A DNA stretch of 50,001 nt from an uncultured Chloroflexota bacterium (GCA_937967325.1 CALBSQ010000112.1:1-50001); one strand, 5' to 3'; positions 1-8,689 are shown, counted from the stretch's first letter. Notes: generated by a model not told the origin, from the sequence alone. Program-made: numbers and translations.

Positions 1-9
1 CTCCGCTCG

Positions 10-2130
10 CTACCACAGCCCCTCCGGGTCCACCTCCACCGTCCAATGCGGTGGCACGACCGCCAGCAGGGGCTGGACGTTGCCGGCGCGCAGGTGGATC
101 TGCCAGCGATAGACACCGCGCACCAGCTCGACGTGGGCCGGCGCCGGGCCAAGGAGCACGTCACGCTCGCCTGGAAGCAGCTCCGCGACACGCTGGGCGA
201 GGGCGTCGCGGAGACGGATGGCTTCATCCTCGCAGCTCTGGCGCGAGCGGGCTCGATAGGTCAGGCGGGCCAGTTGGCGGAAGGGAGGAAAACCGCGCTC
301 TTGACGCCGCCGCAGCTCCTCGCGGTAGAACAGGGCGGGGGCGTCGGTCGCCAATGCCTGTAACACCCAGTGCGAGGGGGCGTAGCTCTGGAGGATCAGC
401 CGTCCGCCGGGCGCCACACGGCGGCGCAGCGCCGACAGGATCTCGTAGCTCCGCTCTGCCGCTCGATAGTCGGGCAGATGGAGGCCCACGTCCGCGGCCG
501 CCGCCACGGCCAGTGGTACGGGTACCAGCTCTTCGGCCAGCGCGACCAACTGGGTCCCGACGAGCAGGTCGAGGCCCCCAGAGCTAAACTGCCGGGTCAA
601 GGCCGCGTCGGCGACGGAGTTGGCAGCGGCATCCCTATCCCAGCGGGCCAGGCGAGCGTTGGGGAAGGCGGCTTGTAGCTCGTTGGCTAGCCGCTGCACA
701 CCGGCGCCCAGCTCTTCTAATGTGGGGGTCTTGCAGCGCGGGCACAGGGGCGGTCGTGGCGCCGAGAAGTTGCAGCAGTGGCAGCGCACGATCCCCTCGT
801 CGGCATGGCAGGCCAGCGACGTGGTGCAGTGCGGGCAGCCAAGCGGCACGCCGCAGCGACGACAGGTCAGGACGAGGGCGCTGCCACGGCGGTTGAGCAT
901 CAGCAGCGCCTGGCCGTGGACGGCCAGCGTGTGACTCAGGGCGCGCCGAGCGGCCGCGCTGAGCAAGGAGCCACGGCCGGCACGCAGCTCCTGGCGCATG
1001 TCCACCAGCTCGACATGGACGGGGGCGACGCTACCCAACGCGAAGCGTTTGATGCCGGCTCGCTGTCCTCGCCATAAGGTTGCCGGGTCGGGAGTAGGGC
1101 TTACCAGCACCGTGGTCGCGCCGGCTAGCCGCGCGGCTTGCAAGGCGACTTCCCTCCCGTGGACGTGCGGGGCGCGCTCGCCCGCGTAGGCAGGATCGTG
1201 CTCGTCCAGCACCACGACCAACCCCAGATCGGGCAGCGGCGCAAACGGCGCCCAGCGCCCTCCGACGGTGAGGAGCGGATGCTGCGCGGCAACGGCACCG
1301 AGGCCCGCCTGGCCGCGCAGCACGACGCTGCTGGGAAAGCGAGCGGTCAGGTGGGCGATGCCGCTGCCGGCCCGCGCCGGATGAGGCGCCAGCACCAGCG
1401 CCTGCTTGCCGGCAGAAGAGGCATGGTGGATGAGCTGCTCGATCGCGGCCAGCGGCCACTCGGAGCAGGTCGTCAAGAAGACGCTACCCCGATGGTTGGT
1501 CAGATCGGCGAAGATGACGCTGCACATCTGCTGCATCGAGCGGTCTAGCGGTAACGCCGCTGGCGGCGCACTGGCCCGTTTGCTGGCGGCTACTCCAGTC
1601 GCCGGCGGTGGCAAACGACGGAGCACTCCCGCCCGCTCCAGCGCCGTCAGCAGCTCACCAGTTCCGGCCGATAGGAGTGACCAGGCGCGGTCCAGGCGGA
1701 GCGGGCCGCGAGCGAGCCGCGCGAGGAGACGCTGCGCGGGTTGATGGCGCTCATCGTTTGCGCACAGCGGCGTCTTGCCCAGGCTGATGCGCGGCAGGGA
1801 GCGGCTCAGCAGCGCCTCAGGCAGCGCCGGTCCCAGCGCCTTGGCGATGGACACGTGGGCGCGGCGGCTGAGCCAGCGGGCCAGGGCGATTTGGCGCTCG
1901 CTGACGCTGGGCGCATCCGTCAGCATGTCGACGATCGGCTTGGTTTCCGCCACTGGTGACTGCTCGGCCAGCTCCAGCAGCCAGCCGCGACGTAGACGCC
2001 GGCCGAACGGCACGATGACCATGCAGCCGGGCCGCGACATCGCATGGAGCTGCGCTGGGATATGGTAGTGGTGCGGCTGGTCCGGACGGGAGCGTACGTC
2101 GTCGACGGCCACGACCGCGTAGCTTCCCAT
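10..2130 (-). CDS. priA: PriA-like primosomal protein N', helicase motifs degenerate
   Basis: This 706-residue protein has the PriA layout: an N-terminal 3'-DNA-end-binding region, a helicase-like core, and a zinc-binding insert (about residues 425-470) with paired cysteines CRRC, CPHC, CHCC and CPRC. PriA normally reloads the replisome at collapsed forks and unwinds DNA with ATP. Here the Walker A motif (GxTGSGKT) is replaced by LTTCSEWPL. The DEEH box reads LDEH, motif III (GSATP) reads VSPTP, and the AGRAGR arginine-finger motif reads LRRRVAPG. The protein probably keeps DNA binding and replisome loading but not helicase activity, as is known for actinobacterial PriA. It is the last gene of the minus-strand run, 46 nt after pyrG. 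The family call is firm; loss of ATPase activity is an inference from the missing motifs. Confidence 0.88.
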   Translation of the reverse strand: MGSYAVVAVDDVRSRPDQPHHYHIPAQLHAMSRPGCMVIVPFGRRLRRGWLLELAEQSPVAETKPIVDMLTDAPSVSERQIALARWLSRRAHVSIAKALGPALPEALLSRSLPRISLGKTPLCANDERHQPAQRLLARLARGPLRLDRAWSLLSAGTGELLTALERAGVLRRLPPPATGVAASKRASAPPAALPLDRSMQQMCSVIFADLTNHRGSVFLTTCSEWPLAAIEQLIHHASSAGKQALVLAPHPARAGSGIAHLTARFPSSVVLRGQAGLGAVAAQHPLLTVGGRWAPFAPLPDLGLVVVLDEHDPAYAGERAPHVHGREVALQAARLAGATTVLVSPTPDPATLWRGQRAGIKRFALGSVAPVHVELVDMRQELRAGRGSLLSAAARRALSHTLAVHGQALLMLNRRGSALVLTCRRCGVPLGCPHCTTSLACHADEGIVRCHCCNFSAPRPPLCPRCKTPTLEELGAGVQRLANELQAAFPNARLARWDRDAAANSVADAALTRQFSSGGLDLLVGTQLVALAEELVPVPLAVAAAADVGLHLPDYRAAERSYEILSALRRRVAPGGRLILQSYAPSHWVLQALATDAPALFYREELRRRQERGFPPFRQLARLTYRARSRQSCEDEAIRLRDALAQRVAELLPGERDVLLGPAPAHVELVRGVYRWQIHLRAGNVQPLLAVVPPHWTVEVDPEGLW

Positions 2131-2176
2131 AGTTCAGGCGCAGTCTAGCCGGGACGCATCATCGCACGACGGAACG

Positions 2177-3838
2177 TCAGACCAACTCCAAGGCGGCGGC
2201 CCTTTCGGGAGCGCCGATGGCGGGAATGCTGGAGGGGCGGTCGTGCCGTGCCTTGCAGGCCGCTACAAAGCCGGCGAACAGTGGGTGCGGCTCGTCGGGG
2301 CGGGACCGAAACTCTGGGTGGAACTGGGTGCCCACGAACCACGGATGATCCTGCAGCTCCATGATCTCGACCAGCCGGCCATCCGGCGAGAGTCCGCTGA
2401 AGCGCGCCCCGTGCTGCTGGAGCAGCTCACGGTACTCGTTGTTCACTTCGAAGCGGTGGCGGTGGCGCTCGAAGATCACCGACTCTCCGTAGGCCCGCAA
2501 GGCATGGCTGCCGGGCTGCAGACGGCATGGCCACAGTCCCAGGCGCATGGTGCCGCCCTTGGCCGACACATCCCGCTGCTCGGGCAGGAGGTCGATGACG
2601 GGGTAGGAGGTGTCGGCGTCGAACTCGCTGCTGTTGGCCAGCTCGTTGCCCAGCGCCGCGCGACTCAGCTCAATCACCGCGCACTGCATGCCGAGACACA
2701 GGCCAAGGAAGGGGACGCCTTCCCGGCGCGCCCAGGAGATGGCACGAATCTTCCCTTCAATGCCGCGCGCGCCAAACCCGCCCGGCACTACCAGGCCGTC
2801 GACCCCTGCCAGCCGGGCGGACACATCTTCCGATTCCAGCTTTTCAGAGTCGATCCAGCGAATGTTCACATCGACCTCGTTGGCGAGGGCTCCGTGGCGG
2901 AGCGCCTCCACGACCGAGAGGTAGGCGTCGTGGAGGACCACGTATTTGCCGACCAGTGCGATCTCCAGCGGCGCGCGTGGCCGCTTGATCCGGCTGACCA
3001 TCCCCGCCCAATCGGTCATGTCGGTCGTGGTGCGCGGCAGACCGAGCTGGCGCACGATGTAGTCGCCCAGGCCGTGCGCCTCCAGCAGCAACGGAACCTC
3101 GTAGATGGTCGGCAACGTCGGCATCGGCACCACCGCGGCGGCGTCGACATCGCAAAATAGGGCGATCTTCTCGCGCACGTCGTCGCTCAACGGCTGGTCG
3201 GACCGGCAAAGGATCACGTCCGGCTGGATACCGCTGCGCCGCAGCTCGTTCACCGAGTGCTGGGTCGGTTTGGTCTTCAGCTCGCCGGTGGCCGACATGT
3301 GCGGCACCAGGGTCACGTGTATGTAGAGCACGTTGTCGCGACCCACGTCCTTGCGCATCTGGCGAATCGCCTCCAGGAAGGCCAGTGACTCGATATCGCC
3401 GACCGTGCCGCCCACCTCGACGATCGCCACCTGCGCCCCGGTGCGACGCGCCGCCAGGTCCAGGCGTTCCTTGATCTCGTTGGTGATGTGGGGGATGACC
3501 TGAATGGTGCCGCCCAGGTAGTCGCCGCGCCGCTCCTTGGCGATCACGGCCGCGTAGACCTGGCCACTGGTGACGTTGCTAGCCCGTGACACGTTCTCAC
3601 CGGTGAACCGCTCGTAGTGGCCGAGGTCGAGGTCGGTCTCCGCCCCGTCGTCGGTGACGAAGACCTCGCCGTGCTGGTAGGGGCTCATCGTTCCCGGATC
3701 CACGTTGATGTAGGGGTCCAGCTTCTGGACCGAGACCTTCAGCCCACGGCTCTTCATGAGCCGCCCCAGGGCCGCCACCGCGATGCCCTTGCCGACGGAG
3801 GACACCACGCCGCCCGTCACAAAGATAAACTTCGTCAC
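2177..3838 (-). CDS. pyrG: CTP synthase
   Basis: CTP synthase makes CTP from UTP, ATP and glutamine in the cytoplasm. The 553-residue length is typical of the family. The N-terminal synthetase domain begins MTKFIFVTGGVVSSVGKG, with the P-loop-like GKG, and contains the signature DPYINVDPGTMSP. The C-terminal class I glutamine amidotransferase domain has the nucleophile elbow LGLCLGMQ (catalytic Cys) and the His-Glu pair in GTQFHPEF. The start is a GTG that overlaps the stop of the upstream MBL gene by 4 nt (GTGA), with GGAGGAGG just before it. This points to translational coupling. The C-terminal tail after the amidotransferase domain is short and low in conservation. Confidence 0.97.
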   Translation of the reverse strand: MTKFIFVTGGVVSSVGKGIAVAALGRLMKSRGLKVSVQKLDPYINVDPGTMSPYQHGEVFVTDDGAETDLDLGHYERFTGENVSRASNVTSGQVYAAVIAKERRGDYLGGTIQVIPHITNEIKERLDLAARRTGAQVAIVEVGGTVGDIESLAFLEAIRQMRKDVGRDNVLYIHVTLVPHMSATGELKTKPTQHSVNELRRSGIQPDVILCRSDQPLSDDVREKIALFCDVDAAAVVPMPTLPTIYEVPLLLEAHGLGDYIVRQLGLPRTTTDMTDWAGMVSRIKRPRAPLEIALVGKYVVLHDAYLSVVEALRHGALANEVDVNIRWIDSEKLESEDVSARLAGVDGLVVPGGFGARGIEGKIRAISWARREGVPFLGLCLGMQCAVIELSRAALGNELANSSEFDADTSYPVIDLLPEQRDVSAKGGTMRLGLWPCRLQPGSHALRAYGESVIFERHRHRFEVNNEYRELLQQHGARFSGLSPDGRLVEIMELQDHPWFVGTQFHPEFRSRPDEPHPLFAGFVAACKARHDRPSSIPAIGAPERAAALELV

Positions 3839-4497
3839 CGCCCCCCTCCTCCGCGATTGCCAACCGGCTCCAACACGACCACCTGAGTCTCTCCCGGCAA
3901 CGAGGATTTCGTGACGGAGAGCCTCGGCTGCGCCGTCCCCTCGGCGCGACCCATCTCCTTCAGGAAGCGCTCTACCGGATCGAGCGCCGCCGTGTGCTCG
4001 GCAGACGTCCGGTAGTGCATCGGTATGACGATCTTCGGCTGGAGCGCGGCAACGAGCTCCGCGGCCTGAGCCGCCCCGATTGTGGAATGCCCGCCCACCG
4101 GCGCTAGGAGCACGTCCACGTTGCCAATCGCCTCAATGGTCTGTGACGTCAACGCGTGTCCTAAATCCCCCACGTGGCAGATCGTTACCTCCTCCAGTGA
4201 AATGGCGTAGATCACGTTCTTGCCACGCGCCTTGCCCTGGTCGGCGTCGTGGTAGGTTTGCACGCCGGTGATGAACACCCCGGCAACTTCGTAGTCGCCC
4301 GGGCCAGAGATCACGCGGCAGCCTTCGCCGCAGATGTCGCCATAGTTGTGGCCGGGATGGTCATGGCTGAGGGTGACCACGTCGGCAGCAAGGCGGCTGA
4401 GCGAATAGCCCAGCGCCGGTCGTGGAGGATCGGTGATGACAGTCGTCTCACGGCCACGGAGGCGAAAACATGCGTGACCAAGCCAGGTGACTTCCAC
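3835..4497 (-). CDS. MBL-fold metal-dependent hydrolase (UlaG/UPF0173-like)
   Basis: A 220-residue metallo-beta-lactamase-fold protein beginning MEVTWLGHACFRL, the usual opening of the UlaG/UPF0173 branch. Metal-ligand motifs are visible: LSHDHPGHN for the HxHxDH region, HVGDLGH, and a late IPMHYRT histidine. The longer frame starts at 4524 (GTG), but the GTG at 4497 is preceded by GGGAG at 5-nt spacing and matches the family start, so it is preferred. The gene lies between ftsQ and pyrG and overlaps pyrG by 4 nt. Substrate is unknown; family members include lactonases and phosphodiesterases. Confidence 0.85.
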   Translation of the reverse strand: MEVTWLGHACFRLRGRETTVITDPPRPALGYSLSRLAADVVTLSHDHPGHNYGDICGEGCRVISGPGDYEVAGVFITGVQTYHDADQGKARGKNVIYAISLEEVTICHVGDLGHALTSQTIEAIGNVDVLLAPVGGHSTIGAAQAAELVAALQPKIVIPMHYRTSAEHTAALDPVERFLKEMGRAEGTAQPRLSVTKSSLPGETQVVVLEPVGNRGGGGR

Positions 4498-4578
4498 GTG
4501 TACTCCCGCGACCGGCAGGCGCACACGTCCAAAAGAGCCGTACCGGCCCTTGTTGCCCGCCAGGACAGTCTACCACGC

Positions 4579-4674
4579 ACGAGCTATCAGCTTTCAGCCG
4601 TCAGCCGTCAGCTTGCCGTGCCGGCCTGTCACGACGAGCCCCTGATGGCTGATACCTGACGGCTAATAGCTCGT
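4579..4674. repeat. Imperfect inverted repeat of CAGCCGT/ACGGCTG units between ftsQ and MBL gene
   Basis: The region is bounded by a perfect 9-bp inverted repeat (acgagctat at 4579-4587, atagctcgt at 4666-4674). Inside are short related units: tcagccg repeated on the left arm, ctgatggctgatacctgacggct on the right arm. The RNA could fold into a long imperfect hairpin inside the transcript, just after the ftsQ stop codon. It may be an intergenic repeat that sets RNA stability, or partial termination before MBL-pyrG-priA. Confidence 0.6.
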
Positions 4675-5468
4675 CAACGGTAGTACGGATTGGCGCCGTA
4701 GCGGAGATCCGCGGACTGGAACGTGATGCCGTGGGCGAGGAGAGCGGCCAGCACGCGTGTCTGGAGCGCCAGGTCGCCGGTAGCGTCAAACGTCGCTTGC
4801 CAGCCGGCGGGTGAGGTGATGCGGAGCGAGCGCGGATCGACGAAGGCGAACTGCTGCGCATCCAGACGTTGTTCAGCGAGCAGGCCGCGCAGGGCAAAGG
4901 CGGCACGCAGATTGTCAACCCTGACGCTGTCGCCGTGGCGGAGGCTCGCGGCGACGCCGTCGGTGATGTGGAATAGGTTCGGCGCGTCGCCGGGCTTGAT
5001 GACCATCCCACTCGTCGTGATGAGGTAGTTTTGGCCACCGGCTACCCATACCGCGGCAGACTCATAGGCGCTCACCTGAATCGTCACGGTGTTGGGCAAC
5101 CGCAACCGTACTTTCACGTCGGACAAGTCGGGAATGACGGCGATGCGCCGTTGTACCTGAGCCGGGTTGATGGCAAACAGGTCCTGATCGGCAATACCCG
5201 CTCGTTGCACGATGTCCCTGGTCAGCGCACCGGGCGCTCCGACGACGCGGACGTTATGGACGACAAATAACGGAGACTTCAGCAGAAAATAGCAGGCCGC
5301 CGACACGCAGGCCAGCAGGACACAGGGGAACAGGCGATCGCGCAGCCACAAGGCGTCGGCCCGCCGGAAGCCGAGCAGTGACCGCCAGCGGAGCGCGCCC
5401 TCGGGCGTGCTGCGCCGGCGGCGGCGGTGTGCCGAGCTAGCCGGCCAGCGCCGTGCCGTCCCATGCAC
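4674..5468 (-). CDS. ftsQ: Cell division protein FtsQ/DivIB
   Basis: A 264-residue bitopic membrane protein. A basic cytoplasmic N-terminus rich in Arg (about 1-45) is followed by one transmembrane segment (about 48-68, LFPCVLLACVSAACYFLLKS). Next comes a POTRA domain starting FVVHNVRVVGAPGALTRDIV with the conserved IPDLSDVKVRLRLPNTVTIQV stretch, then the FtsQ beta domain. FtsQ links early and late divisome proteins at midcell. The gene follows murB and overlaps its end by 32 nt if the annotated ATG is used; a later start is possible. ftsA and ftsZ, which often follow ftsQ, are absent here. Confidence 0.9.
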   Translation of the reverse strand: MHGTARRWPASSAHRRRRRSTPEGALRWRSLLGFRRADALWLRDRLFPCVLLACVSAACYFLLKSPLFVVHNVRVVGAPGALTRDIVQRAGIADQDLFAINPAQVQRRIAVIPDLSDVKVRLRLPNTVTIQVSAYESAAVWVAGGQNYLITTSGMVIKPGDAPNLFHITDGVAASLRHGDSVRVDNLRAAFALRGLLAEQRLDAQQFAFVDPRSLRITSPAGWQATFDATGDLALQTRVLAALLAHGITFQSADLRYGANPYYR

Positions 5469-6387
5469 CGATCAGCTCCACTTCCAGTTCCAATCGCACC
5501 CCGCTGTGCTGTTCCACCGCCCGTTGCACGGCCAGCGCCAACCGGTAGAGATTGGTCGCAGTGGCGTCACCTTGATTGACGAAAAAGTTGGCGTGCTTGG
5601 TCGACACCTGTGCCCCGCCTTGCCGGTGACCCTTCATTCCGGCTGCCTCGATCAGGCGTCCAGCATTATCATCCGGCGGATTCTTGAAGAACGAGCCGGC
5701 GCTGGGATGGTCGAGCGGCTGCGTCGCCGCCCGGTGCTCCAGCCAGCGCTTCATCTGCTCCAACAGCGCCGGCGATTCGGCCCGCTGCAGTCGGAGCGTG
5801 GCGCTCAGGATGTACTCTCGCAGCTCGGGCGCGCTGCCCAGTCGCGATTTGAAAGGGCTCGTCCGGTAGGCGAAGGTGAGGGCCGAAGCCCCATGCTCCC
5901 TGCTCGTACCGGCAAGGTCGACGGTGCGCACGCTCGACACGACGTCGCCCATCGACGAGCCGTAACAACCGGCGTTGTTGGCGATGGCCCCGCCGACCGT
6001 GCCGGGCACGCCGCAGCCCCACTCCAGCCCGGCCAGACCGGCGCGAGCCGTGCGACGCGCCAGCACCGGTAACGCGATGCCGGACTCCACCGTGGCGACG
6101 GTCTCCTCCAGGTCCATATTGAAGGATCGGCTGACGTTGCGGATGAGCAGGCCACGATAGCCGGCGTCGGCGGGCAACACATTGGCGCCGCTGCCCAGCG
6201 TCCGTACCGGGATCGCGGCCTGGCCGGCCAGACTCACCGCGCATTCCAGCTCAGCACTGGAATGGACGGTGAGGAACAGGTCGGCCGGTCCCCCTACGTG
6301 AAAGGTCGAGTGTCGCGCCAGAGGCTCGTTGTGGCGTAGCCGGTGCCCGAACGCCGTGACCAGCGCCGTGTCGTCCCAGTCGCTCAC
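5437..6387 (-). CDS. murB: UDP-N-acetylenolpyruvoylglucosamine reductase
   Basis: MurB reduces enolpyruvyl-UDP-GlcNAc to UDP-MurNAc using NADPH and FAD, the second committed step of peptidoglycan precursor synthesis. The 316-residue protein has the FAD-binding motif GSGANVLPADAGYRGL, the GTVGGAIANNAGCYG loop, the catalytic serine region PSAGSFFKNP, and GGAQVSTKHANFFVN near the C-terminus. The last two are characteristic of the family. The ATG overlaps the murC stop by 4 nt, consistent with one operon. Length and motifs are complete. Confidence 0.96.
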   Translation of the reverse strand: MSDWDDTALVTAFGHRLRHNEPLARHSTFHVGGPADLFLTVHSSAELECAVSLAGQAAIPVRTLGSGANVLPADAGYRGLLIRNVSRSFNMDLEETVATVESGIALPVLARRTARAGLAGLEWGCGVPGTVGGAIANNAGCYGSSMGDVVSSVRTVDLAGTSREHGASALTFAYRTSPFKSRLGSAPELREYILSATLRLQRAESPALLEQMKRWLEHRAATQPLDHPSAGSFFKNPPDDNAGRLIEAAGMKGHRQGGAQVSTKHANFFVNQGDATATNLYRLALAVQRAVEQHSGVRLELEVELIGAWDGTALAG

Positions 6388-7772
6388 GTCGGCGCCCTCA
6401 GCAGTTGCAGCAAGGGCTGGGCAGCCAGGTAGATGTCGCCGGCGCCGAGCAGCAGCACGACATCGCCAGGGGCCAGTTGGCTCGCCAGCGCCTCTGGGAC
6501 CGCATCCTTCCCTGGGAGGTAGGGCGCGTCCAGCCGAGCCGCCAGGTCACGGGCCTCCTGGTCGGCGTTGACCTGCTCGCGCCCCGAAGGCGCGTAGGTG
6601 CTCACAATCACGGTGCGGTCCGCCTCGGCGCAGGCGGCCACGAAGTCGTCGATAAGCAGGCGTGTCCGGGCATAGGTATGGGGCTGGAACACTGCCCACA
6701 ACCGGCGACCCGGATAGCGCTGACGGGCTGCCCCGATTGCCGCTCGCAATTTGGCGGGCAGATGGGCATAGTCGTCGAGCACGGTGACGCCGCCGGCCTC
6801 CCCCGCCAGGTCGAAGCGCCGGCGGGCGCCCTGGAACTCGCCCAGCGCCGCGGCCGCCACGTCTGCGCCGACCCCAGCGGCCGCCGCGGCGGCGCAGGCG
6901 GCCAGCGCGTTGCGCACATTGTGCAGCCCCGGCACTTGGAGGGCGCACTCCGCCGCGATCCGACCGTCGTGCAGGATAGCAAACCGTGTGATCGCGCTGG
7001 TCTGCCGGACGTGTATTGCTTGCCAGTCGGCGGGACCCAGACCAAACCTGACGGTCGGCGCGGCAGCGTAGGGCGCCAGAGCACCGGCCCCCTCGTCGTC
7101 GGCCCCCAATACGACCAGTCCGTCGGGCGGGACGCTCGCGACAAACTGCCGGAAGGCGCCAACTAGCGCTTCCAGGGACCCATAGTAGTCCAGGTGATCC
7201 GGCTCCAGGTTGTTGACCACCGCGCACCACGGCTCAAGGCGCAGGAAGCGGCGGTCGTACTCGTCCGCTTCCACCACGAACCAGGGTCCGGCGCCGGCGT
7301 GGCCGCTGCTGGCCAGGTTCCGCATCTCTCCACCTGCCACCGCAGCCGGATCGAGTCCGGCGCTGATCAGCACCCAGGCCAGCATGCTGGTCGTGGTGGT
7401 CTTGCCGTGCGTGCCGGCGACGGCCAGCGTCCGCCGGCCGCTGCCGAGCCGTCGGAGCAGCTCGGCGTTCTTGATGACTTCGGCGTCGCGGCGGCGGGCC
7501 TCGGCGATCTCCGGATTCTGCTCCGGGATAGCCGAGGAAACCACCACGATCTTGGCGTTGCCGACGTTGCTCGCCGAGTGGCCCACGTGTACCGCCGCGC
7601 CGAGCCTCGCCAGCGCGGACAGCGCCTCCGAGTCCTGCAGGTCCGATCCGGTCACCGGCACGCCCTGGGCCAGCAGCACCTCGGCCGTGGCGCGCTGACC
7701 CACGCCGCCGATGCCCACAAAGTGGACGGGACCAGCAATAGCAGGAGTAGGCAGCTCCTTTGGTCCGCTCAT
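6384..7772 (-). CDS. murC: UDP-N-acetylmuramate--L-alanine ligase
   Basis: MurC is the ATP-dependent ligase that adds L-alanine to UDP-MurNAc. The 462-residue protein begins with the Rossmann-like UDP-binding motif VHFVGIGGVGQ. It has the Mur ligase P-loop AGTHGKTTTTSMLAW (about residue 120), the EADEYDRRFL acidic motif, NLEPDHLDYYG, and the C-terminal domain motif FQPHTYARTRLL. All are hallmarks of MurC. It is the first cell-wall gene of the run; murG, ftsW, murD and other usual upstream genes are not in this window, so the division/cell-wall cluster is reduced here. Confidence 0.97.
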   Translation of the reverse strand: MSGPKELPTPAIAGPVHFVGIGGVGQRATAEVLLAQGVPVTGSDLQDSEALSALARLGAAVHVGHSASNVGNAKIVVVSSAIPEQNPEIAEARRRDAEVIKNAELLRRLGSGRRTLAVAGTHGKTTTTSMLAWVLISAGLDPAAVAGGEMRNLASSGHAGAGPWFVVEADEYDRRFLRLEPWCAVVNNLEPDHLDYYGSLEALVGAFRQFVASVPPDGLVVLGADDEGAGALAPYAAAPTVRFGLGPADWQAIHVRQTSAITRFAILHDGRIAAECALQVPGLHNVRNALAACAAAAAAGVGADVAAAALGEFQGARRRFDLAGEAGGVTVLDDYAHLPAKLRAAIGAARQRYPGRRLWAVFQPHTYARTRLLIDDFVAACAEADRTVIVSTYAPSGREQVNADQEARDLAARLDAPYLPGKDAVPEALASQLAPGDVVLLLGAGDIYLAAQPLLQLLRAPT

Positions 7773-7857
7773 CGCTTGCTGCTCCCGTGCGCTCGATCCT
7801 GCTGGAACGGCATCCTACCACGGCGGGTCGTCGGCTCAATCGGTGGGGTGGATTGGG

Positions 7858-8121
7858 CTACCGTCGCTGCCAGGGCCAGCGGTGCTGCTGAACTGTGCTG
7901 GTGGGGGGCGTCCGGCGGGCGCGCACCTCCACCGCGACTTCGCCGCGTAACTGTTCGACGATCGCCTGCGGCAGGCGCACCGGACCGCGCTGTAGCGCCG
8001 GATCGTTATCGGCGACCATCCGGCGATACTGCTCCTGCGACGTGGCCCGGATGCGGTCGTCCAGCAGTCGCTGCGCCAGCCGCAGCTCCTCCGGCGTGAA
8101 ATCGCTGGTGTCGCGCCCCAC
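7858..8121 (-). CDS. Small hypothetical protein (87 aa)
   Basis: An 87-residue charged protein, not recognised. The chosen GTG start (8121) is preceded by GGAGG at 7-nt spacing, which favours a real gene over the TTG 6 nt upstream. The first half is predicted helical (FTPEELRLAQRLLDDRIR); the end is Arg- and Pro-rich. It lies 85 nt upstream of murC in the same direction and could be the first gene of that transcript. No catalytic motif is visible. Confidence 0.55.
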   Translation of the reverse strand: MGRDTSDFTPEELRLAQRLLDDRIRATSQEQYRRMVADNDPALQRGPVRLPQAIVEQLRGEVAVEVRARRTPPTSTVQQHRWPWQRR

Positions 8122-8310
8122 GGTCAAGCCTCCACACGCATGCTACCGCCTTTCGCCGGCAGGGGTGTCGTCCATGGCAACTACCGGTTCCGCTGAGCCG
8201 TATTGACGGTCGGTGACGTTCGAGGACGGCGGGGCTTGCAAGATGGACCGCAACTTGCTACGTTCTCGGCGAGACGTGCGGCGGTGTGGCCGGGAGCAGT
8301 GAGAGCGAAC

Positions 8311-8475
8311 ATGGCGCGGGTAGTGTGGGCATGCGAAGGTTGCTGGACGCAGTTGCTCCAGCGGGGTGCGCGATTGTGCGGGGGCGGGCCTCCGCCTGCT
8401 CAGCAGTGCGAATGCTGCCGCGCCGCGCTGCGCCCCGGCCAGCGTGTCTTGCGCTTCGTGCTGCCGGCGAAGTGA
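8311..8475 (+). CDS. Possible 54-aa cysteine-rich mini-protein
   Basis: A 54-residue ORF starting MARVVWACEGCW and ending FVLPAK. It carries six cysteines: CEGC near the start, one in RLCGGG, and CECC near the middle. This spacing would suit a small zinc-ribbon or treble-clef fold. The ATG has only a weak GGGAG about 14 nt upstream. The gene is read divergently from the 87-aa ORF and ends 14 nt before a large hairpin. It may be a chance ORF. Confidence 0.3.
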   Translation: MARVVWACEGCWTQLLQRGARLCGGGPPPAQQCECCRAALRPGQRVLRFVLPAK

Positions 8476-8489
8476 CGCTGGACGGTGCA

Positions 8490-8557
8490 TGGCGCGGTTG
8501 GGGAGGTGGGCTGGTGGGGGGACGGACCCTCACCAGCCCACCTCCCCAACCGCGCCA
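8490..8557. repeat. Perfect 27-bp stem hairpin, possible bidirectional terminator
   Basis: Left arm 8490-8516 (tggcgcggttggggaggtgg...) pairs perfectly with 8531-8557. With one G-U pair the stem extends to about 31 bp, leaving the loop gacgga. No T-run follows on either side. It may be a nonautonomous repeat or a terminator for the short plus-strand ORF. Confidence 0.85.
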
Positions 8558-8628
8558 AGTATCGGCAGGCTAACGTGCCGTGAAAAGCCACACCACGACA
8601 CGCGGTCTGACCGTCCATGTCCAAAAAG

Positions 8629-8670
8629 CCAGGAGGGGGTGGGAGCCATTTGGCTCCCACCCCCTCCTGG
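8629..8670 (-). terminator. Rho-independent terminator of the zinc-ribbon gene
   Basis: A near-perfect palindrome with about 19 paired bases around an attt loop (core gggagccatttggctccc). Read on the minus strand it lies 20 nt after the stop at 8690, and the stem is followed by CTTTTTGG. This is a standard intrinsic terminator layout. Confidence 0.85.
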
Positions 8671-8689
8671 TCGCGGGCTGACTGCCCCT

